A DNA stretch of 64,000 bases from Osedax fenrisi (Eukaryota > Annelida > Polychaeta > Sabellida > Siboglinidae): NCBI GenBank assembly GCA_964019155.1, contig OZ025244.1, forward strand, positions 20,738,439 through 20,802,438. Direction: 5' to 3'. The translations under genes were made by a program, and so were the position numbers. Under the pieces are notes generated by a model. The model did not search any database. It was not told the DNA's origin and worked only from the letters and a program-made list of their open reading frames with translations. Below, piece after piece: positions 1-26,749 of the stretch (the stretch's first letter is position 1; each line of letters opens with the position of its first letter).

Positions 1-13950
<13,950 letters not shown>

Positions 13951-14289
13951 CCGTATCACCTCCATCCTTACACCCTTCGTTCATTCATCTTTTGTGATAT
14001 TATATTTCAATTCGTTTACGATGCCCAGCAGAAAACATCCCAATATCTCCTATTTATAAGAAATATCTGATCTTTCCAATTTATCTAAGTCTCTCCCTCA
14101 ACTACTTACCCAAAATTTATCTCAGTTGTACAAAGATTGGAGGAATTGTTCAATCCGCTATCCCACTAATGTCTAGCGCAATAAACATAGAATATGTCGC
14201 ATGAAAAATCTTAACTCAATGTTTTTATACGTTGTGATCAATATATATAGTTATATTCATTATTATTGTATCATTTTTCATATTTATCT

Positions 14290-14307
14290 AATAAAATATT
14301 AAATAAA
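14290..14307 (+). terminator. Poly(A) signals of zinc-finger gene
   Basis: AATAAA at 14290-14295 and again at 14302-14307, 340 bases after the stop codon. Confidence 0.5.
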
Positions 14308-14314
14308 TCTTGGT

Positions 14315-14320
14315 TTTATT
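14315..14320 (-). terminator. Poly(A) signal of four-pass membrane protein gene
   Basis: TTTATT on the plus strand is AATAAA on the minus strand, about 170 bases downstream of the stop at 14486 and immediately next to the opposing signals of the convergent gene. Confidence 0.45.
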
Positions 14321-14485
14321 CATGTAGCACATACATATGTATAAATATGAATCGATATATTATTATATATATATAAGTAAAAGCGTAAAACAATATAAAA
14401 AGATATAAAATTCAATTGGAAATACTATGGAAAGTAGTTAAAAGGAATGATTAGTAAATGAGTTGGTGAGGGGAGGCTGGTTTGA

Positions 14486-14626
14486 TCAGTCTCTGAAAGT
14501 ATGAGAAGACGCGAGGTCCTGATTGGATGCGGTTCTAGAGATAACTCTAGATGACGCGTAGCTCTGATTCGTGGTCATGTTTCCGTGTCTCTTCGATGTT
14601 GCAGCAGCCCTCAGATTCGCTAAGAT
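14486..14626 (-). CDS. Four-pass protein gene last exon
   Basis: The acceptor is GTACATAG. Two readings are possible. With donor G|GTAAAG the frame stops at 14547-14549 after an acidic tail. With the later donor AGA|GTCAAG of the previous exon, the frame runs to TGA at 14486-14488 through a Ser/Thr/Arg-rich tail ending THTFRD-like (SSHTFRD). Raised GC continues to about 14460, which favours the longer frame. Confidence 0.5.
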   Translation of the reverse strand: MLANLRAAATSKRHGNMTTNQSYASSRVISRTASNQDLASSHTFRD

Positions 14627-16719
14627 CTATGTACACGGCGAGAGGGTATTAGTATCGGCGTAATCGCATCAAATGCAGCTAACTATTTGTAATTTATAAT
14701 TTATTCTAGCTTAATGATATTTATAATAGTAGTATATCGTTATAATCTATTTAATTTAATTATTTAATATTCATCGAGTACGGTACACTAACCAAACTTT
14801 ATTTATGAAATCAATTGTTTAAAAAACAATTACAATTAATTATAAATATAAATATATTTCATTTGTTCTAAATATATTTATGAATAACTTTTAATAGTGA
14901 TTTAAATTGTTAGTTTTAAAATAAATTATTTATGATTTTTCTATATAAAATTAAATTACTAGAATGAAAATATAATTTCTTTAATTAATTAGTTTCCTAA
15001 TTTATATTACAAACTTTAAAATACTTGACTCTCCTTTCTTTACCGAATATATCGTTAATCAATTCTTGCCAGTATGAGATCACACAGATTATGGCAGCAA
15101 TCTAAAATATCATTACATCATAATCAATAATTGATATAGATAATAAGATAGTGAATACATACCAGAATAATTGTGTTGATAATCCAGTAGATTGCAACCA
15201 CCATACTTTCTGGAACTATAAATGCTACATCCTATAAGAAATATATATTTTTATTAGATAATACCGTAATAAATAATTTATATACTTTTAAAAAATATAT
15301 CAAATGCACTATATTTATAAATATATATAAATTATAATTTTAAGATTTTATTATAATATTTTCCGAGGGAGATGAAATAAATAGTTAAGGATGGATATAG
15401 AGCAGGTAATGCATTTATAGTGGTAAGGAGAGATATAGATAGGCATTGTGGAGACTCTCACTGGAGAGTGCGATGGGGAGAGGAAGAGACGGGGAAGTAT
15501 ACTAGGATAGTAACAGTGAGATGGGTGAAAAGGGTGAAAGAGAAGTTTTGTGAACGTTGTAAATCATCGGATTTCTTACATAATCCACCTAAATATTGAG
15601 TAAACACTGGCATTCAGAATGAGATGGAGATGGAGGGATAAGACAACAGAGACTAACACTAAATCGATGGCTGCCTATCCACACGAGGATGTAGACCCCT
15701 AACAGGAACTCGTACAGCCGCAGCATGGTAACTCCATAGATCCAGCTCCACACCAGTCTTTCCCCGTGGTAGCCCTGTCAGTGGTAAGTAGGAATGCCAA
15801 CGATAGTAGTATGTGGTGTCACGCGAGAAGTTTAGGTGTGTTAAAAATCATTAGACTTCTTTCAGAAACCACATTCGGGTCAATGTAGCCACTTATAATG
15901 TTGATAGTTTTACTTTTATTTACTATATAATAAGAACACTATTATAAGTCAATATATGTATAAATAGACCCTTACATATTATTTATATTTTCATAATATC
16001 CGGGCCCTAATACATTTTCTTTTTCTCGTTTTAAGGACTAATCTATGCATAGTAGCTATCGGATAACAATAAATTATAAATATATATAGACGGGGAAATA
16101 AATTTATATATATATATATATATGCATTTATAATGGATAATTTATTGACATGGATGTGTTTAATAACAGCGCTAAAGTTTAATGGCGATCTTATGAAATA
16201 AGATCCCACTCTATATAATAAATATCAGTAGATACATCTACTTATTTATAGCTATCTCTAGATAGCACTCGATAAGGGAGAAGTTAGACTGGAGAGTGCA
16301 ACATCTCAAGGTCACATACGAGGTCATACGAACCCTGTTGATGCCGATGGACAGACTGAGACTTAGGGGAAGAGAACAGATATTGAACGCCAACTCGATG
16401 TATCCTATCACCAATATTCCTGCGGGGTTTAATACGCGATCCATCAATGTTTAGGTGTAGAATAGAAATATTTATATTATACAGTTTATAAATGTTACGA
16501 TAATTTTAAAAAGTTTACTTTTTCGATATTAATTAAATATATAATATATCATTAATATATATATATATTATATATATATATATACTATATATATATGATA
16601 CTATAGCACTGACCCGGTGGCAGGTAAATGATCTGTTCGTGTTCTTCTAGAATGTTCCGGAGATGGTGAACTCCGTACAGCATCCAGATATCGATCACTA
16701 GATTTATCATACCAGTTAC
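14486..16719 (-). CDS. Four-pass transmembrane protein gene, 5' exon(s) not found
   Basis: Exons on the minus strand in order: 16719-16614, 16419-16334, 15774-15658, 15231-15163, 15101-15044 and 14626-14486. Phases agree at the first four junctions. The visible protein has four hydrophobic helices: one in the first exon (MINLVIDIWMLYGV), one in the second (VIGYIELAFNICSL), one in the third (TMLRLYEFLLGVYILVWIG), and one spanning exons four and five (VAIYWIINTIILI to AAIICVISYW). The loops are short and charged. The layout resembles small tetraspan families such as LAPTM4-like or insect DUF4728 proteins, but I do not recognise the family. The first visible exon starts in phase 0 after CTACCAG, so a 5' coding exon lies upstream (above 16,720). 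The reading frame of the last exon is uncertain (see its entry). Confidence 0.7.
15044..15101 (-). CDS. Four-pass protein gene exon, second half of helix 4
   Basis: The acceptor is ATTTTAG and the donor is G|GTAAAG (or a later GTCAAG). Only one frame is open and it continues the helix in phase 0. Confidence 0.65.
15163..15231 (-). CDS. Four-pass protein gene exon, first half of helix 4
   Basis: The acceptor is TTCTTATAG and the donor is GTATGT. It has 23 codons, phase 0 at both ends, starting DVAFIVPESM. Confidence 0.7.
15658..15774 (-). CDS. Four-pass protein gene exon, helix 3
   Basis: The acceptor is CTGACAG and the donor is AGT|GTTAGT. It has 39 codons, phase 0 at both ends, with raised GC. 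A GTGTTA donor three bases earlier would shift the frame. Confidence 0.72.
16334..16419 (-). CDS. Four-pass protein gene exon, helix 2
   Basis: The acceptor is CCCCGCAG. It enters with two bases completing a Gly codon and leaves in phase 0 at GTTCGT. The other two frames are closed or lack a helix. Confidence 0.68.
16614..16719 (-). CDS. Four-pass protein gene exon, helix 1
   Basis: The acceptor is AACTACCAG and the donor is G|GTCAGT. It encodes a helix followed by a charged loop (ILEEHEQIIYLPP). It enters in phase 0, so more coding sequence lies upstream. Confidence 0.68.
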
Positions 16720-17171
16720 CTGGTAGTTGTTGATGTGTTATACTTATTGCCCATGTTACAATAATCATATATATATATATATATATATATAAGACGAGCT
16801 TTAATATTAAATATAAAAAATAAATATGAAAATAAATAAAATGCTATAATATGCTAAAATAATAAAAGTTTGAAAATATGTCAGGCAATAGTGAATGGAG
16901 TATATTTATACTAGGGGTAAGTAGGTGAAGGAGGATAGTAGTAGTAGTACGTTATCATGTGTAGAGGGGCATGAATTTGTTTTATTCATGTGAGTTAATA
17001 AGATATTGAGATGCTTAGACAACGAGATACACAAACTTGGGGAAACTCGACTGAAATACCAATACAGTTAATAGTTAATAAGTTATACTATAAAGTTAAA
17101 TATATTTCTGTGTAGCAAGCTAACTAAGTTGATTATAAGTTATACTATGCTAGTTGTGTATTCTTAAGATA
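16720..17171. other. Upstream region of four-pass gene, no exon recognised
   Basis: AT-rich with an (AT)n run at about 16769-16790 and a short TAG run near 16936. I found no frame that supplies the missing N-terminal exon. Confidence 0.4.
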
Positions 17172-17447
17172 CTGCCTATATGGATCAGTTGGCTAAGGCG
17201 TCAAACACACGAGTAATAAGACGCGGGTTCAAGCCCCATCCGGACCCAAATAGATCTTAAATAAAATAGGTCTTAAAATAATATTTAGAAGTTCTCTTAT
17301 ATAAATATGTATAAATAAATGATTGTCTCTCTTTAAACCCATTTATACCTTAACATGAGAGCTGCTTCGTAGTGACATTATAACTATATGATTATAAGTG
17401 AAAATACTATCTAAATTCATGGATGGGATGAAAGTACTCTACTAAAA
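17172..17447 (+). mobile_element. tRNA-derived SINE, copy 1
   Basis: The head (17172-17247) looks like a tRNA with an A-box (TGGATCAGTTGGCTAAGG) and a B-box (GGGTTCAAGCC). A body follows that matches the minus-strand copy at 43.93-44.21 kb, including the 3' core CATGGATGGGATGAAAG. The acceptor stem does not close as in a real tRNA gene and the same head plus tail occurs twice, so it is a SINE and not a tRNA gene. Confidence 0.8.
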
Positions 17448-20400
17448 TAACTATAAGCAATACTTAAGTTTATAAATTAGAACAATAGTACGTTTAACGG
17501 TGTGCAGCTGAGTTTATGTGGTAGTGCTTTTGCGTAGAGTATTGTTGAATAAAGTAATGAGTCACACAGTATTGTAGTCTTGAATCATTAGTAGTAGTAT
17601 TCGTAATTAAACGTATGTATATTCGGGTAGAGTAGACGTATTATGTTATATAAATGGTGAGATATAGTTCATTTCATATCGTTAATAGTGTCGCTGAAAG
17701 TTAGTTGTTTTAAGTCGAGGCTTTTAGTTTATTTAGTAGGATTAATTATTACGTTACCCGCACATATTATCGGGATATTAAATTTAACAATTCTATTTGA
17801 ATTATAATAGTAAGTCGTTAATGGTAAACAAGTGTTGGATGTTACCGAGGCAGTGTGTGTGTTATAGTTGATAATGTTCGCTATGGAGAGTATGAAGTAC
17901 ATGTTATAGATGACAATATTTAGCTCATAGGTTGTCATTTAATAGGAAATATCGAAGCAAGTATAAATATTGAAATATTTAATCCATTTAATTATTGAAA
18001 CAAGTATGAAATAGAGAATAATACGGAAGAGAGAAATGATGAACCTCATGGGACAATAGGGAAATTGGAATTTTGTTGAATAGTTCATTATTAAAGGTAT
18101 TAGCGCGGGTTCGCAATTGCAATGTCAATTATCATTAATTATAGCTCTAGCTAGATCTCAACCTATAAATAACTACTAAAGATAATTAAATACTTTTTTT
18201 TTTATTCAATAGATATAATTCTACTTTATATTTATCTTGTATCTTTTTAAATATAATAAATTATAATTATTTAAATATAATAGTTTAAAATAGTTACATT
18301 TTTTTTTTTGAATGATCAGTATTTTATAATCTATTTTCATAATATAAAGTTAGAATATGAATTTATAATTGTACATGACAATTATACATAATAATTATAA
18401 ATATATATGTTATACATAGATGGTACAAATTTAAGATAAAAATATTCGTTATCAAAGGAGTTTTAGGCTTTTAAATATGCCTAAAAGTGAAAAAGTTAAA
18501 AATTGAGAAAATTAGAGTCAAAGTTTTTTTACGCTTCCAACGGAAAATTAGTAAAATCTTTCTTTGTGAATTAGCTACAGGTACGACAATACGTTATTTA
18601 TAATCATAAATTCTACTTATTTATAATCAAATAATTTTACTAATTTTCCGTTGGAAGCGTCTCTTTTCAACCAATGGTATCTAGTTATATAGACACGTGA
18701 TTTGTTTATTTATTTTAATGCTATTTAAAACAGAAATTTTTAAATAAAATACTTATTTTAATAAATTGCAATATAACATCATAAATGACAAGATTTTATA
18801 AAAATACAAATAATATTCATTAATTTCATGTCATTTTCATAATTTTTTTAATTCATATGGTCTATTATAACACTGTTTATGGATAGAAAAATAAGTTGCA
18901 ATTTTTACAATGTGATAAAATAAGATACCGAAATTGGATAATATGTAATAACATTTTTTTTTTAAATTAAAATATTAATCATATTTCAACCCGCGCTAAC
19001 CCCCTTAATTTCAAAGGAATATATATGAGTAATAATAAAATATAATATTTATTCGAAGAAGTTTGTTTATTTTCCATTTCGTTGTTCTAGTTTATAAAAT
19101 GAATATGTTTCCTCATAAAGGGTTTCACAATAAGCTATAGCACACTGAAGCTACTCTAGCACTTCAGTATTATCCATGACAACATATGACAATCTGTTCG
19201 GTAGGTGATCAGTAATATTTAGTTGGTGAAATAAAGAGGATAGGTCAAGCGGTAGTAGTCAGATAGGAGTGTTAGAGGCGAGTACATTTAGTGAGACGTC
19301 GAAGAGTATAATCAATTCAGTGTTGTGTTATTTCTTAACAGAATGCTATTTACTATAGAGAAGATCATTAATGAGATGTGCCATTCTTTTGTAAATCCTT
19401 TTTAGTTCTTGGAAAATATATAGTTTGAAGGAAAATTGTTCGTTGGTATTCGAATTTATTAATATTATATGTTTCTTGAAAGATAAGATAAGTGCGTTTT
19501 TTAGAATTGAATAATATATAAAAATTATATATCAATAATTGGGAGTTATTATATAACAATTAACAGGGGCTGGTTGGATACCATTTTAAATATTATTAAA
19601 AAATATGGTGGTAGCTAAAACAAAGGTTGTGAGGGCACAGGCTCGCTTATCAATTAAGGTTAACGCACCATTTAAATATTCTAGTTCAGTAGAGATAGTA
19701 TAAGTAATCAGGGTGTTCTAAATTATATATTTAAAGTGAGTTATTAGGCTATATGCAATTTTGTTATGATAGTAAGTGATAGTTAATCTTTTGGGAAAAA
19801 TAGACGTGATTATTATATTAAATATCAGTAAGAGAATGGAAAACAAGAAATATTGACATATATATATATATTTTTGATCATATATTTTATCAATTTTATA
19901 TGGAAAATAGTGAGAGTTATAATGTATTTGACAAATGAATTGGAAAGGGAATGATATATTTTTTCTTCCTAGTATGGTGTATAATATACACTATATATGA
20001 ATATAAATATTGATACAAGTAATGGTTTGTATACAAGGATACGCATTGAATCATTTAGATAACAATTTGTGATATCAATGTATTGCGTATTATACAATAC
20101 ACGTAGTCCTGTAAACATATTAAATCAGCTCAATATTCCCATTCGGATCCTTATTTGTATATCATATATTTCATTTTACTTACTTTAAATAAGTTTACAT
20201 GTACATTTATAATGAATTCGCTAAATACATATTTTAATACATTTAATATATACTTTTCTAGTAACGCCATCGATTATAGATATCGCGCGCCCTATTTTAA
20301 TTTGAAAACAATAAAGTTACAACACGCGTACAAAGATCTATTATTATAGAGATAACCGTAACTATTCGTTATATAGTTTTGGGGTGGACTCGTCCGTTGC

Positions 20401-20745
20401 GCATAGACGTTGCTTTAGTTTCCTCGAAAAGATTAGTTTAGTATTGTATGTGTTTCTAAAGTTATCATACCGTTAGTAAATCATTGATCAGCGCTCACCG
20501 CGTTCACCGATGCCAAAGTGTTACTGGTCGTCCTTAACTCAATCATACGTTATCATATATTATCGTATATCGCAAATTTTTCGAGCGTCATCGCTGCACA
20601 TATAATAATCCGGTTTGAATTAGAGCGAGTTTGTTGTATAACTGTAGTTATAACTATAACTATAACTATAGTTATAACTATAACTATAGTAGTGTATACA
20701 CTTCGGATACTACGTCATCATTAATTAAGATATCAATATTTGTTG
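17448..20745. other. Mostly AT-rich intergenic sequence
   Basis: No convincing gene. Moderate-GC patches at 17490-17640, 19110-19350 and 20350-20640 could be untranslated exons or the promoter of the minus-strand membrane-protein gene, but their frames do not join in phase. An inverted repeat lies at 18531-18660. Confidence 0.35.
18531..18660. repeat. 27-bp perfect inverted repeat
   Basis: The left arm 18531-18557 (ACGCTTCCAACGGAAAA start) and right arm 18634-18660 are exact complements, separated by 76 bases. This could be a small foldback or MITE remnant. Confidence 0.85.
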
Positions 20746-20753
20746 GTTACAAA

Positions 20754-20910
20754 CAGGGTTGGGGTCAAATACACTTTATCAAATACAAATACAAATACAT
20801 TTTTCTTAAAGAATCGAATACAAATATTTATTATATTTGTATACAAATACAAATAGAAATACATTTTTCTTAAAGAATCAAATACAAATACGTATTTGAC
20901 TCCATCGCTG
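20754..20910. mobile_element. hAT-type MITE, 157 bp
   Basis: An 8-base target duplication GTTACAAA lies at 20746-20753 and 20911-20918. The ends CAGGGTTGGGGTCAAATAC and GTATTTGACTCCATCGCTG form an imperfect terminal inverted repeat. The interior is AAATAC-rich with two copies of ATTTTTCTTAAAGAATC. An 8-base duplication and CAGGG-type ends are characteristic of the hAT superfamily. No transposase is present. Confidence 0.85.
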
Positions 20911-20918
20911 GTTACAAA

Positions 20919-22617
20919 TAAAAGTATATTGTGCACTATAAATTATAGATTACACTGCCGCATTAATACTACTTCTACCAACATATATTTACGCTATATA
21001 TATATATAAATTTTAACTCATATATATTAACATAATGTAGATATTATTAGTTACTGTTAATCTGGATTGTATTAAATGAAAAAAGATATAAATGTTCTAT
21101 ATGAAATAGATAATGTAAATTATATATATATAACTTATTTTATAATTTTCAAAAATAAAAATATTTAATAATGCCAATATCAATGTATATATTATATATG
21201 TAGAATATTAGTTTACTGATTTCATTGACAAATGTAGACAACATATATTAAAGTAAGAAATATTAAAATGTGATTCATAGAATATATAGATTTTAGTCAT
21301 TAAAATATAATGTGAAAGGTAGGTTTATTTCATTGAATAATAATAGTAAAGCATTGTGTTTACAAAACTAAAATATAACTGTATTCATCATAAATATGTA
21401 TTTAATTGATAGGTGCATATGTAAATATACATATCAATTGATACAAATAATGAGTTATATAATATATGATTTATGTATATATAACTTATATATATATATT
21501 TATTATTTAACGTACTCTTATTAAATTATAAACTATAAATAATTGATAAATTCATTACATGTAATATGTTATACGTGATGATTATCATGTATTATAATCA
21601 TATGATAATAATGATATGATAATGATAATCATTATGATTATCATAATTATTATCATAATAATTATCAACATAATAAGTATGTCTTAATATAACATATTAT
21701 ATTATAATTATTATAATTATTATTAATAATTATATATTCAACATATAATTGTGAATATTTTCAAATTACATAATACATGAGATCATTTCAAAGATCAAAA
21801 TGTAGGACAATACATCGCGAAATGATTCATTACATCATAGTATTACGAATAGTAATGTGATATTGCGAAGTTGATAATACCAGTTTTAAAAATTATTATT
21901 TAAATTTTGTAAATACTATTTAAATAGAACAGTCATAATTTAGTAAATAGTTATTCATTAGTCACTAAATGTAGTGATCGCTATTTGTATTAATATATAT
22001 TGATAGATATTTATTTATCATAAATATCCATATATTATAAATACTATATATAATGTTTTTAATTAATTAAAATTATTTTAATATAAATTTAATTTAAAAT
22101 GAAATTTATTTATTAACTTGATAAGTTTTAATTTAAATATCTTACAAAAGTGAATACAGAAGCTCCTTTACTTCCAGTTTTTAATGAGTCCCAACAACAG
22201 CAACCATTTATGATCGGCATTTCTAGTCACTAAGTAGAATTTGACTTGATAAAAACTTCAATTAATAATAAATATAAATTTTGTAATCAAAATTAAAAAT
22301 TATCTATATTTTAAAATTTACCTGTATGATAAAATTAGTCGCTAGGTTAACAGGTATTTCTTCAGTTTGTCAAAGATATTAGTTTTTAAAATATTATTTC
22401 ATGATATCATAAGTTACTATTCATAACCGTATATATATATATTATAGATTTTCAATTTAGTTGTAAATATTTGTTAAGTTTAATTTTGACAGTATTATCA
22501 GGGATTATCCCTGGTATTATTATTAGATAATCTAATAGCATATATGTTGAACTTTCCATACGCATCCGATATCTAGTTCACCGTTAATTATTACATAATA
22601 TGTTTACCGTCTGCAGA
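20919..22617. other. AT-rich intergenic sequence
   Basis: No coding signal. ATTATCAT-rich palindromic sequence at about 21575-21670. Confidence 0.5.
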
Positions 22618-22827
22618 TGTAGCCATGGCTAATTAGGGCGACGCACTGCGTGTTATTGCACTTGCATCCCTAATTAGCCAGTACAATATTGTCACTTCGC
22701 TCACAACCAATATATGTACCACACGCCTGTAGGTAGGTACCTACACGTTCATGGAACGTCGTCAGTGCCATGTGTTCTTGCCAGTCTAATAAAGCACATG
22801 TTATATGATACACAAGTTAACATAACA
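22618..22827 (+). repeat. Probable 5' LTR of the Ty3/gypsy element
   Basis: The segment starts TGTAGCC and ends TAACA, with an AATAAA near 22787. It is followed directly by a TGG-starting primer-binding-site-like sequence (TGGTGACAGC at 22828). It contains a 12-bp inverted repeat GGCTAATTAGGG/CCCTAATTAGCC at 22627-22679. No 3' LTR partner is visible after 24.99 kb. Confidence 0.4.
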
Positions 22828-24990
22828 TGGTGACAGCTACGAACTCGCTCCTGAACTCCAGAGAACGTCACTGCTGAACTATACGAGTTCAAGCAACACG
22901 CTGAGTTGACCTTCGAAGGACCGCTCGAAGGAACCAAGGACGATTCAAAACTCGCCCACGTACTCATCTGGCTATGACGCGACGGGCGTCAGATCTACAA
23001 CGGAAGGAAGATGCCAGCAAGAAGACCCTCGTCGCCTTCTGGGTTTATCTCGCCAAGCACGTGCCCCTAGCTCGAACTTCTGGCTCTCGATAATAAATAT
23101 ATCTCGATTGAGACAACAACCAGATAAGTCTATAGATATCCATATGACTAAGCTACGACTACAAGGTCAACGATGCGAATTCCGTGACATTACGGAAGTT
23201 CATGAACTGCTGCAGCAACGCCTCACGGAACAACTCGTGATAGGAGTTCGCGAATCCATCGTCGAGGACTGGATGTTATCCCAGGACAAATCGATGTCCA
23301 TGATCGGAATCGCCGATGATGTAGGCGTCTTCGGAAAGGACGAACAACAACATGACGAGAACCTCCGTCATCTGATGAGGACCGCATCACAACACGGCCT
23401 CGTCTTCAACTCGATAAAGACATACAGCCTTACCTTATTTGGTCTCCACTTCGACAAGATGGCGTACATTGTACGCCGTACATCCCGATTCCAGGCGTGT
23501 GAAATCGATCCAACAGATGACTTCACCAGATTCTCCGCAGGCCCTGCGAGAATTCATAGGTATCGCGACCTACATGGGACCCCTTACCAAAGACATGGCA
23601 CACCATGCGATACCTATACGCGAACTTCTCAAGAAGGACATCGACTATCAGTGCTCCCCTACTTACGAGAAGATATTCAATAACTTAAAGATCGAATATG
23701 CTCACAGACCACTCTGTCATATTACGACCTAAAGAAGAAGACAAAGATTCAAGTAGATGCTTGAGGACATGGCCTCCTACAAGATGACAAACCCATCGCC
23801 TTCGCATCAAAGACCCTCAGCCCGGCTGAGACTCGTTACGCTAATATCGAAAGATAGATGTTGGCCGTAGTCTTTGGATGCGAGAGGTTTCACAACTACG
23901 TCTTCGCTACCAGATTCATTGTCCAGTCTGACCACAAGACACTCCATGGAGATGATCACCAGAAAGAACCTATTCGCCGCACCTACCTGACTCTAAAGAA
24001 TGCTACTCCGAGTGCAGAAATACGATTTCAAACTCTTCTACAAACCGGGAACAGAGATGCTGATAGCGGATGCGCTTTACCGCCAGCCATCAAATTCCAG
24101 CGAACACATCGACGTGCAGATCAGTCCCGTGCAGTAGGTATATCGAGATGTTACGAAAGAACTTAGAGACTATTGGCCGTTCAGAGACGAACTCACCATA
24201 CACGACGCTTTAATCTTGAAAGGCCCGAAAGTTCTCGTACCTCCAAACTCGCGGCGATCGATCCTTAATACTCTACATAGCCTATGTACCATAGGGGATC
24301 CTATCCCTCATATGGGAATCATCAAAACATGCGATCTAGCCGGATCACATGTCTACTGGCCCGGTATCTCGATGGATCTTACAGACATGATCCAAACATA
24401 TATCAAGTGCCAAGAACACGCAAACCAGCAGTGTAAGGAACCTCTATTACCATACGACACACCGACCCATCCATGGCAATACCTAATTTCGACTTATTCT
24501 AATATAACAATATCACGTATCTCCTTATATGCGATTATTATACTAAATTCCCATTCGTATACGCTATGCGCGCGACCATAACCAGCGCAACCATTATAGA
24601 TCATCTAAAGACACTCTTCGCGGAACACGGCATCCCAGACCGGTTACTTAGCGACAACGGGGGAAACTATTCGTCACAAGCGTTCCGAACGTTTGCATCC
24701 GAATGGGGATTTGACCACGTGACGAGCAGTCCCTATCACTCCTAAAGTAACGGCCTGGCCGAACGAACCGTGCAGAGTCTGAAGAACATCTTGAAAAAGT
24801 CTTAGAACTTCCAGATGTCGCCACTTCTACTACAATCTACACCAGTAATTGGATCGACACGAAGCCCCGCCTACTGTTCTACGGTTGCAAACAAGTCTCA
24901 CCGATACATGTCCGACATAGAGACCATCACTAACGTTCACTACCGCGACCATGTTTCCAATACATGGAAGCCAGCTATAGTAACATAGTT
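22828..24990 (+). pseudogene. Degenerate Ty3/gypsy gag-pol
   Basis: Fragments of a Ty3/gypsy polyprotein in the usual order but broken by frameshifts, stops and deletions. A gag-like segment lies at about 22890-23000. An RT segment with an ADD motif is near 23300-23420, followed by the RT C-terminal region (ALREFIGIATYMGPL at about 23535-23590). RNase H (IAFASKTLSPAETRY, LAVVFGCERFHNYVF) lies at 23780-23950, the integrase zinc-binding region (HxnHxnCxxC-like) at 24290-24430, and the integrase core (RLLSDNGGNYSSQAF, NGLAERTVQSL) at 24590-24800. Protease and most of RT are missing. GC is much higher than the surroundings. No envelope gene is seen. It is an old, inactive copy. Confidence 0.85.
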
Positions 24991-25013
24991 ATCATCTAGC
25001 TGTACATATATTG

Positions 25014-25051
25014 CATAGAGCTAGAGAGAAAGCTTTCTCTCTAGCTCTATG
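25014..25051. repeat. 38-bp perfect palindrome
   Basis: Two 19-base arms starting CATAGAGCTAGAGAGAAAG meet with no spacer. The palindrome lies just past the end of the gypsy element. Confidence 0.9.
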
Positions 25052-26289
25052 ATCTATTGGCTGTTCAAATTGGATATATATATATTATATGTAGAGAAAA
25101 GAAATATATCAAAGATTTGTTACCATTTCAAGGGAAAATATTTTCCCAAACATTGAAAATACAACCAATATCATTGATTAAAATTAATTTAAATTGTATA
25201 TGATTATTAAAATCATAATTATTTTTAATATTTTCATCCACTTATTGTACAGGTTAACCTAATAATTCTAATCATATTTCAATAATATAATATAATAAGT
25301 TACATAATAATAAGGATACCATGGTATTGATATCATTGCAATGACATAATTAATACTTTAGAGATAATAAAATATCCATCTGCGAAAACAATGTGTATTA
25401 AAGTAGAATATATCTAGAGACTTTACACCCTTTAGCTAAAGTAGCAATGCTAGACAATGTAATGCTCCTATATAGCAACACTTCCTATAACCTCGAGGTT
25501 ATATGAGGTATTGACAATACCGTATTGTATATTATACAGTATTTAGCATATTATATATATAGCAATATTTGTATATACAAATATCACATTTATATTATTT
25601 TTTTTTCATTTTATATATTTATATTAGTATATAATATAAAGGTATATTTAATAGATAGGCATGCCTGCAGGATACCTGTATGAATATATATATATCTAAC
25701 ATTAAGGTTATGTACCTACTATAAACTATAGGTAAGCAATCAAAGTTGATTATAATATTAATTCTAAGTATAGGAATACCTATAATAATACCTATATATA
25801 CGAGTAACAAATCACTAGTAGTGGCAATACCTCCTATAACCTCAGATGTTATAGGAGGTCTTTGTAGTGAGCTCTGATAGTAATAGGTAATATATAGTAC
25901 CTACTATATAGTAGTTATACCTATACATATTATACTATAATCAATTATTATTATAATAATACAACATATGTATATATACTAGGTATATATATATACCTAA
26001 GTATATATATATATATATCCCATGTAAACCTATTATAAAATAACATAACTATATACTACAACCAATTAATTATTTTACTTCATATATAGAATTACTAGTC
26101 TACTAATTAATGTATTATATATTATAGGTAATACTATTTATGACGTAATATGACGTAATAATATATAATATAATGTTATTGTTATAATAAAATACGCTTA
26201 AAGGCTTACATTCGCAAATGAGAGCGAAAGTACATAACACTTTCCCATAATCATTATATTTAGGTTAATATATTTCATAAATTAATATC

Positions 26290-26347
<58 letters not shown>

Positions 26348-26600
26348 ATATAATATTATAATACTAATTTAATTACTAATTAATATACCCAGTAATATTA
26401 CTAATATATTATCAACTATTATATAATAATTATATACATATAAAATATGTATATTATATACAGTATATATGATATATATCATATATAATTATTATAATAA
26501 TATATGATGTAGGTATATACCTATTCACATTGTCATTGTATTACATAAGTTAAAATAATATAACTATTGTTATAGTGCCACACCACTATAATTAGTCAAA
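25052..26600. other. AT-rich intergenic sequence
   Basis: No coding signal. Contains an (AT)n run at about 26294-26344 and two short GGTTATA/TATAACC hairpins near 25490 and 25835. Confidence 0.5.
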
Positions 26601-26749
26601 TCTACGAGAACTGCGAGTCTAGGTTAAATCATAATTACTCATAGTCGTTACGAGTGTAACTATGTCGATAGTGAAATTACAATTTGTCGCAAAATACTAG
26701 AATCTAAAATTACGGTTTTCAGTCAGGTAAACAAACCCCCTTAGCGACA

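Noticed and set aside
17172..17247. Functional tRNA gene
   Set aside because: The head has A and B boxes, but the ends do not form an acceptor stem and the sequence continues into a body shared with the copy at 44 kb, so it is a SINE.
17490..17640. Possible 5' exon of the four-pass membrane gene
   Set aside because: An open minus frame exists, but its donor would leave phase 1 while the next exon needs phase 0, and no membrane segment or start codon fits.
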